A program made the translations under genes and the position numbers. The notes under the pieces were generated by a model. The model ran no database searches. It was not told the DNA's origin and worked only from the letters and a program-made list of their open reading frames with translations. A DNA stretch of 64,000 nt. It comes from Nectonema munidae. Lineage: Eukaryota > Nematomorpha > Nectonematoida > Nectonematidae. Shown piece after piece: positions 57,803 through 64,000 of this stretch (its first letter is position 1; each line of letters begins with the position of its first letter). The stretch spans positions 1 to 64,000 of the forward strand of contig JAUIRK010000570.1 in the NCBI GenBank assembly GCA_030549495.1, written 5' to 3'.

Positions 57803-58498
57803 ATTGTATGTTTTATTTTGCTTTATTACAAGAAAAATTTGTTATGATCATTTTAGTCAATTTCTCGAGTACAGGTTAATTTTATATTGAAAGTATAAAT
57901 ATGCGTTGCAAATTGTATATTGCAATGTATAAAATTATTTTTATTGTAGGACCGAATCTTTTTTGTTTTGCTTTATTAACGGGAGAGTAAAACTGTAACA
58001 GATAACATACTGTACTTGACAAATGTAAATTGCAAGCAAGTGAACTTGTATATTTTGTAACTTCTAGGGCTCTAGGCTATATTTTATACCTTATAATATT
58101 ATTGTTATGTACATTGTACATGTGTTATTATCACTCGTGCTGTTATTTTTCTCATAAGATGAGCATCACCGAACAAGCGATGTAGGCGTTTGATCTAATG
58201 TAGCCTTTTTGGTTTTTTCAATTGATTTTCTCAGCACAAGTCACAGCATTTCTATAATATAGAATATTCTGTACATCTCATATTTTAAGCAGTCTTCTTA
58301 CTATTCATTGACTGCGGTCTTTTTTGCATAAGCCTTATCTTATGCCTTTTTATATAGATGGGAGGAGGGGACAACAAATTTTTTAGGGAGAAAGGGAGTT
58401 TAGAGTTCCAAAGCCTGTAAAATAACCAACTAATCTTCCAGCCAAAATACTAAAATAGTAGTTTTTCTTAAGTTTGAGTATCTCTTGTTAGCATAACC
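57803..58498. other. Spacer
   Basis: No gene recognised between the preceding decayed region and the hAT element at 58507. Confidence 0.4.
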
Positions 58499-58924
58499 TT
58501 CTGTAGCAGAGGCGTAGCTAAGCTAGGGCCTGAGGGGCCGTGCCCCCTCATGAACCTTGGTGTGCCCCCATGTACCTTGAAAATAAAAATTTTACTTTTT
58601 ATACTTGAATTTCATGGTTAGGGTTAGAATTAGCGTAATAATTTTACCATTATAATTTCTTTGGCAATTATGTTTTCGATTTTTTAAACTTTTCCATCAT
58701 ATTTTAGTTTTTCCATTATATTTTTTCGATATATTTTCCTAATTTTTTTAACACAACAAAAGATTGAAATAAATTGCTGAATTGATTGCGTTTCCTGACC
58801 TTTAATTAACCTTTTAATAGTTATTAACTCATTTTATTTTTTTACATTCCCTTTTCATTTTGTTATATTTTTTGTTTCATTGTGTTAGTAAACTACCTTT
58901 GCTTTAATTTTATTTGTATCGTAG

Positions 58925-59493
58925 ATTGTCCAACTGCTAAACGTGCTAAGCCGAATGATGCTATTTATAATAGTGATTTGGTTACAGCCTTAAAAAATAT
59001 AGAGGGTCATTATTTAAACAAAGTAGGGGAAGTTAATATGGCGAGTATTGTTAAGGTTATCTTATTAGATGTGAATGATGTTTTCATAGACAAAATGTCT
59101 TTATTATTATCGAATTATAAAGCACTGGAAAAACCAGATAAATGTGTCAAAACTGATTCCAATATAATTAGTAAAAGAGAGGGACGGGCTGAAAGTGTTG
59201 ATCATATAGTTAATTCTATTAATATCAAAACTAACATTGTCAAGCCTAACAAAGCAAAAATTATCGAGTTGAATAAAGACATTGTTTCTAAGATTAATCC
59301 CAAAGAAAACAATCTACAAGTATTAGATATAAAAGTAAAGAATGATGGAACAGCTTCCATTAAAGTTGATAATAATAATAATAATAATAATAAGGAACAA
59401 AATACTATCAATGCTATTAAAAATAGTTTTGATATTGTTCCCAAGAAAACATTAAAACCTAGGTTTTTTATCAAAGGTATTTCAAAAGATTGG
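58925..59493 (+). CDS. Unrecognised exon within the hAT-type element
   Basis: A long open frame bounded by an acceptor (TTTGTATCGTAG before 58925) and a donor (TGG/GTAAGA after 59493). The encoded stretch of about 190 residues is Lys/Asn/Asp-rich. It starts CPTAKRAKPNDAIYNSDLV, contains a hydrophobic helix-like part (MASIVKVILLDVNDVFIDKM), a run of seven Asn from an AAT repeat, and ends KPRFFIKGISKDW. Possible later exons at 59830-59990 (SCNKSIKKAGFSKGQSK, then DNQIERQSLDENATSSQ) and 60225-60400 (RSSMLHERKRNLIILSYLRN) would continue it. No family is recognised. It could be a captured host gene, element cargo, or the first ORF of a non-LTR element. Function unknown. Confidence 0.5.
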
Positions 59494-60419
59494 GTAAGAC
59501 ATTTCTTTCGGACAATTTTTAATATATGTAGATAATTTTGCATTTTATCTTGAATGAGGTTCTATATTTGAAAATTATACAATTTATCTGTATTTGAAGC
59601 AGCGTATTAAATCTTTCACAACTTCCCAAGTAATTTTCTAAATAATATAATTCTAAATTAAATATGAATTTTTCCATTTTTTAAATTTTAAATTATTTAA
59701 ATATTATTTTTAAAATTGAAATTCAATAATGTATTTATATAATAGTTATGGGTTATATAATTATATATACTTAATACTTATTGACCTTTATTTAAATTTT
59801 ATAGAGTTCGCAACCCTATATAAAGAAAAAATGCCTAGTTGTAACAAAAGTATTAAAAAGGCTGGATTTTCCAAAGGTCAATCAAAATTAAAGTTCACAA
59901 AAAAAATGAAAGTCAGACAATTAGTCTATTAGGAAAAAACGATAACCAAATCGAAAGACAATCTCTAGATGAAAATGCCACTTCGTCGCAATCATTTGAA
60001 AACACATTTGAAGAAGTTTATGCGAAAAATTTTATATATAAATTTATATATACATATACATATATATCATTTAAAAATCTATTGTTTGATACTGCATTTG
60101 GCATACTTTGACCTAAATTTGATTCATTTTGGTACCCATGTAAGACCATTGTTCCATTTTGTTTTGCAGAAGAATTAAGGGAGACGATCTGCTAGTGAGT
60201 TTATCTTAGTTGTTTGTTTCTTTTTTGAAGCGCATTTTGTCTGAACAAAGATCATCAATGCTCCATGAACGAAAGCGAAATCTTATAATTTTATCATATT
60301 TGAGAAATTATACAAGGAACATTAATCTTGATGACCTTATGAAGGTGTTGCTGAAAATTCTCGCAGAATTCAATTGTTTTCAATCTATAAATGAAATTGG
60401 CATTGTTGATTTGATATGA

Positions 60420-61279
60420 AAACGTGTATATTTCTTGTAAAATTTTAATGAATCTTATCTAAGACAGATTTTAGAAATAAACTGTAACTTTGTTTCACAC
60501 TTATAAATATTTTCAAATTCTAAATGCAAAAACAATCCATAAATGAAATAGGAATTGTTGATTTTTTATAAAAGCGTGTATATTTCATGTAAAATTTTAA
60601 TTAATGTTTTCGGAGACAGATTTTAAAAATAAACCGCAAATTTGTTTTACATTGATTCGCATTTTCAAATTTTAAATACAAAAAGAATTTATAAATGAAA
60701 TTGCGATTGTTGATTTGTTATAATAATGTGTATATTCCATGTAAAATTTAAATGATTGTTTTCAGAGACAGATTTTAGAAGTAAACCGCAAGTTTGTTAC
60801 ACACTTATATGTATTTTCAATTTCTAAATTCCAAAAATGTAATCAGTATGCCCGATTTGATATAAAAAAATATCTTTCATGTAAAATTTGAGGGTATATT
60901 TTATTAGATATATTTCTCATCAATCAAAATTTTGATTGACATTTCCCAAAAAGTAACCATGATTTTGAAAAAATTTAAACTATAAAGTGTTATGTGTTTA
61001 AAACTGTATATATTTATAAATTTTCAAACGAGTATATAATATAGAACCAAGGTTATACGCTTAACTAAAGATACTGTCAGAATTTTGCTGAAAAAGTTTA
61101 ACTTTTGATTTTGATTGACAGATTTAGACATGAAAAGATCATTCAACTGAGATGAAAATTGTATCAAAAGATGCAGCTATCAATTTTAGGATATGTCACG
61201 AAGTATGGTAGCAAAAAGATGTAGCCAATTTGGTACAAGAGAAATTTTAGTTAGCCCCCCCCCCCCGTCACTGATAGGG
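60420..61279 (+). mobile_element. Right part of a piggyBac-type element inside the hAT-type element
   Basis: Three array-2 units (60420-60850), then the conserved terminal segment (GATGCAGCT, CAATTTTAGGA), ending CCGTCACTGATAGGG followed by TTAA (61280-61283). It matches the right ends at 17363 and 54760. No left end was found, so it is partial. Confidence 0.8.
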
Positions 61280-61576
61280 TTAAAAACTTGATCAGGGTGA
61301 TTCAGATTTTTCAATATAAGCCTATTTTTGTGCCCCTCTTGTGCCCCCCCCCATGTACTTCGCTCTGGCTACGCCACTGTTCTGTAGACAAATTTGGCAA
61401 AAATTGTTTTCTGCTCAATTTATAATCATTTTTACACATTAAAAAGAAAGCGTTGTGCCAAGAAATATCTATAATGTTGTTCAACGTGGGCTATCTTGTT
61501 GTCTTTCTTTTTGTAGTAAATTCTTCAAGTATTCCATCCATCCATCCATCAAATCCTCCTTTATATTTTTTGTAGT

Positions 61577-62690
61577 TTAAAATAATACTTGATTTTTTAT
61601 CACTATACGATTAGAGATGTCAATACTAAAGTGTGAAAAACTTAAAAGAAGTGCGTTTCTATTTTTTTTAGGTACATATAAGTGAAATAGAGTTTTCATG
61701 ATTATAAATAGAAGTCGTTGAAAATGTAGACGCTTTTCTTTTACAAATATCAGGTATTTTTTTCGTGTAGATTTAATAGTTTCTAATAAAGTTAAATTTT
61801 CTCTAAGTAGTTGCACAGCAAGTTTATACGAGGTGAAATAACGATCAGTTATTATATCTCGCCCAGTTTTGAAGAAAGTTCCACTAATTTTAAAACAATA
61901 TTCGAAGAAAAATCTTTTTTATCAATTGCATCAAAAGGATTGTTTCCACAATAAATATGTCCTTTCAAAGCATAAGCACTTGAAGACTCACACGCCCAAA
62001 AAATTTTGATTCCATATTTTCTAGGTTTACAGGGCATATAAGTTTTACATAGAATTTTTCCTCTATAACCTAGAAGTTGTAGCTTTCTGGAAGATAGAAG
62101 CAACATAAATTAAATTGAAAAATTGTCTATAACTCTTTTATTGCTGCTAATTTGTCTAACGCTATTCTTTAATTTCTAAATCTAAAATTATCGAATCTCA
62201 AACAAAGAAGAAAAAATCTGAATAAAATTAAGCTCATAGTCCCACAGTAAAAAGGACGTTGATCTTTAAAAGCCCAAAGATCTGGCAAATTACTCATATT
62301 GTCTCAATCGACACCAGCTCTGATTATAATCGCAAAGCATGCTTCTATTTCTTATTGATTAAAACTTGACATGTATAAAGAAGGAAACTTTTTACTATTT
62401 GATTCTTTCATGAACTGATATAGAATATCATTTACTTTACGATTTGAGTAACACAAAATATGGAGAAACATTTCATCGTTGTAAAATAACTTAAAAGTAT
62501 CTTTCTCAGTAGGTGTTAAACACAAAGCTTTTGAAGGTTGTGTAAGTATGTTTTTCAAAAGAGAAGCTGGTGGTATTGGATTCGATCTCCACCTTATAAT
62601 TTCATTTAAATTCTTTCCTCTTGATTCTAATTCGTGATTGAAAGGACTGTTCTCAGAGTCATCAAAATCTTTTTGTTATGTCTGTAATCC
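61577..62690 (-). mobile_element. Decayed piggyBac transposase, minus strand
   Basis: On the minus strand: 62680-62560 (IIRWRSNPIPPASLL), 62558-62352 (LTPTEKDTFKLFYNDEMFLH), about 62350-62260 (EIEACFAIIIRAGVD, LPDLWAFKDQRPF), 62106-61852 (YMPCKPRKYGIKIFWACESS), and 61816-61577 (LLRENLTLLETIKSTRKKYL, then VPKKNRNALLLS). These follow the piggyBac order through the catalytic domain, with stops between pieces. The C-terminal ring was not seen. A piggyBac-type end facing it lies at 63305, so this may be the enzyme source of the CCCTATTAGT family. Confidence 0.85.
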
Positions 62691-62699
62691 GAAGGTTAA

Positions 62700-63185
62700 T
62701 ACTTATTACTATCAATAGATTGAACAAACTGACAGACAGACAGATAACAAGTTTTATTCATTCATACACACAAATCATACAAAAAATATATACGCATATT
62801 TTATACTAGCCAGTACGCGGTTGTTTATTACTACGCTCGAAACATAGGATAATTGATAAAGTTACATTGTTAAAGAGAAATAATGAAAATTAAAATGTGG
62901 TAAATCAAGATCGAAACGACGATAGAACAGGATAGTATAGAAGATTAGAATTAAGTATTATCGTTAGGTACACATAAAAACAAAATATAGTATTTGACTG
63001 TTATGATAAATTAAATGTTAAATGACAGAAGAAAAAGCAATGTGATACGAATTATCCTCACGTGTGTCTGTCTCACTGTTGGTAGAATCATTCGGATTGG
63101 TTTTATTTATATCTCCATATAAAATAATACAATTTAGCATACTTAAAAAGAGGTATTATGTGTAAAATTCTAAATATTTGTAAAA
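62700..63185. other. AT-rich spacer
   Basis: Possible 5' region of the piggyBac remnant. Contains a short (GACA)n run at about 62732-62746. No gene. Confidence 0.4.
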
Positions 63186-63189
63186 TTGG

Positions 63190-63305
63190 AGAATTTGAGA
63201 AAAATCACGATTTTTAAATACCTTTTTGACAGGTTTTGATTGACTTTCAAACAAAATAAATATCACCATAATTGAGCCAGCAAATTTTGCCCAGTACTAA
63301 TAGGG
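63190..63305 (-). mobile_element. piggyBac-type terminus
   Basis: GCCCAGTACTAATAGGG is followed by TTAA (63306-63309). Read on the minus strand, the first 25 bases match the left end of the 51081 element, followed by GATATTTATTTTG and CAATCAAAACCTGTCAAAAA from an array-1 unit. It points toward the minus-strand transposase at 61577-62690. Confidence 0.8.
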
Positions 63306-63309
63306 TTAA

Positions 63310-63732
63310 AACTTAATGGTATATGATTTGTCTTCATTTGAATATCGTGTGAGTTGTGATTTTTAGGGTTATGTTAACCTAAAACATAACATGATTAATA
63401 TTCAAAACAAATCACAATTGAATTAAACATACTTGAAAATGGGTATATATATGAGATCACTGGTCTGCGACATTTTTGCTGTCTAAGTTATTTTAGCTCT
63501 TTCTTATGTTTTCGAGTACGCTGAATTCAATTCTGGCATTTATTTTTTTCAATCAGGTCAAATTTTTTTTCAATCTCATTTTTTAAAATGTCTATACTCT
63601 CTCTATTTACAATATACTAAATCAATCATATTTTCTATTTATAATTTATATTTTAATTGTATCTCTATTTACAATATACCAAATTTAAATACTATCGATT
63701 TAAATGTTTTATTATTTGTTTAAGATATAAAA
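63310..63732. other. Upstream region of the terminal ORF
   Basis: Contains an inverted repeat at about 63350-63420 (GTTATGTT facing AACATAAC, with TTGTGATTT facing AAATCACAA outside it) and a directly repeated CTCTATTTACAATATAC at about 63600 and 63663. No promoter can be assigned. Confidence 0.55.
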
Positions 63733-64000
63733 ATGAATAGAAAATGTAGAAATGATCCTAATAAATTTTGTTATATTTGTGGACAAGTTACACTACCTGG
63801 CCAGTTTTCTAATATAACATCCTTTGTAAAAAAAAGTTACCATGCCTACTTCGGCATTAAATTAGGTGATCAGGACAAAAAATTTGCTCCTCATTTTTGT
63901 TGCAAAACATGTATCGAAAACCTTAGAAGATGGACTAAAGGCTTGACAAAATCTTTATCTTTTGGTATACCAATGCAGTGGAGAGAAAGCAAAGATCATT
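63733..64000 (+). CDS. Cysteine-rich N-terminus of an unnamed protein, runs off the window
   Basis: An ATG at 63733 opens a frame of at least 89 codons with no stop before the window ends. Motifs: MNRKCRNDPNKFCYICGQVT, then SYHAYFGIKLGDQDKKFAPH, then CCKTCIENLRRWTKG, then GIPMQWRESKDH. Two CxxC pairs (FCYICG and CCKTC) about 45 residues apart suggest a zinc-binding module. Similar starts occur in multi-copy predicted proteins of insects and other invertebrates, as recalled and not verified. They are often close to repeats, so it could be element-encoded. The cleaner codon content than the surroundings and the absence of stops argue for a real or recently active ORF. Function unknown. Confidence 0.7.
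   Translation, partial: MNRKCRNDPNKFCYICGQVTLPGQFSNITSFVKKSYHAYFGIKLGDQDKKFAPHFCCKTCIENLRRWTKGLTKSLSFGIPMQWRESKDH

Larger units (their letters stand above)
58507..61379 (+). mobile_element. hAT-type element of 2.87 kb carrying a non-transposase exon
   Basis: The left end CAGAGGCGTAGCTAAGC and right end GCTCTGGCTACGCCACTG are inverted repeats, bordered inside by TGCCCCC-rich segments. TTCTGTAG is exactly duplicated at 58499-58506 and 61380-61387, as hAT elements leave. No hAT transposase motif is visible inside. Instead there is an open exon at 58925-59493, smaller frames to about 60400, and a piece of the piggyBac-type repeat family at 60420-61279. Confidence 0.88.

Noticed and set aside
59202-59543. 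113-codon leucine-rich minus-strand ORF
   Set aside because: It is the antisense of the Lys/Asn-rich exon at 58925-59493.

Overview
The window is AT-rich eukaryotic DNA. It has spliceosomal introns, one recognisable host gene and dense transposon debris, and no bacterial or viral layout. The mix of hAT, piggyBac, MULE, LINE and tRNA-derived SINE families and the low GC fit an invertebrate, most likely an arthropod (a copepod is possible). The species assignment is inference only.

The main gene is a WAVE/SCAR (WASF family) actin-nucleation regulator on the minus strand. Seven coding exons between 39058 and 17595 can be read by eye. All splice phases agree, giving 588 codons plus stop. The N-terminal WAVE homology domain is in exons 1-3, a low-complexity linker with short proline runs in exons 4-5, and the WH2-central-acidic tail that binds actin and Arp2/3 in exons 6-7. 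Its introns hold most of the transposons between 18 and 38 kb.

Layout: 1-9823 is a tandem satellite of about 1467 bp monomers, alternating between two variants. 10.5-11.6 kb holds a multi-exon minus-strand coding fragment resembling SAMD3-like proteins, with one in-frame stop. 12.14-13.06 kb is a minisatellite of about 31 bp units. 13.06-17.36 kb is a degraded, repeat-filled piggyBac-type element ending just past the WAVE 3' end. 17.6-39.1 kb is the WAVE gene. Its introns hold a hAT-like element with a zinc-finger coding remnant (18.4-20.0), a MULE with long inverted ends (21.1-24.0), LINE pieces (25.8 and 30.0-31.1), a hAT C-terminal scrap (26.05), two nested hAT elements (32.4-33.8), a hAT deletion derivative (36.1-36.7) and a second hAT transposase C-terminus (36.8-37.5).

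Beyond the gene: a broken piggyBac transposase at 41.9-43.7, a minus-strand LINE with endonuclease and reverse transcriptase remnants at 45.2-47.8, two tRNA-derived SINEs at 48.1-48.5 and a MULE scrap near 49.7. Next come a 3.7 kb piggyBac-type element with intact TTAA-flanked ends and internal tandem arrays (51.08-54.76), a small hAT (55.8-56.07), a 2.87 kb hAT-type element carrying an unrecognised coding exon (58.5-61.4), a minus-strand piggyBac transposase remnant (61.6-62.7) and, at the right edge, the start of a cysteine-rich ORF that runs off the window.

No CRISPR array, operon, rRNA or stand-alone tRNA gene was seen. The most informative results are the full WAVE exon map, the dimeric satellite, and the piggyBac family whose ends and internal 150-165 bp repeats recur at four places.
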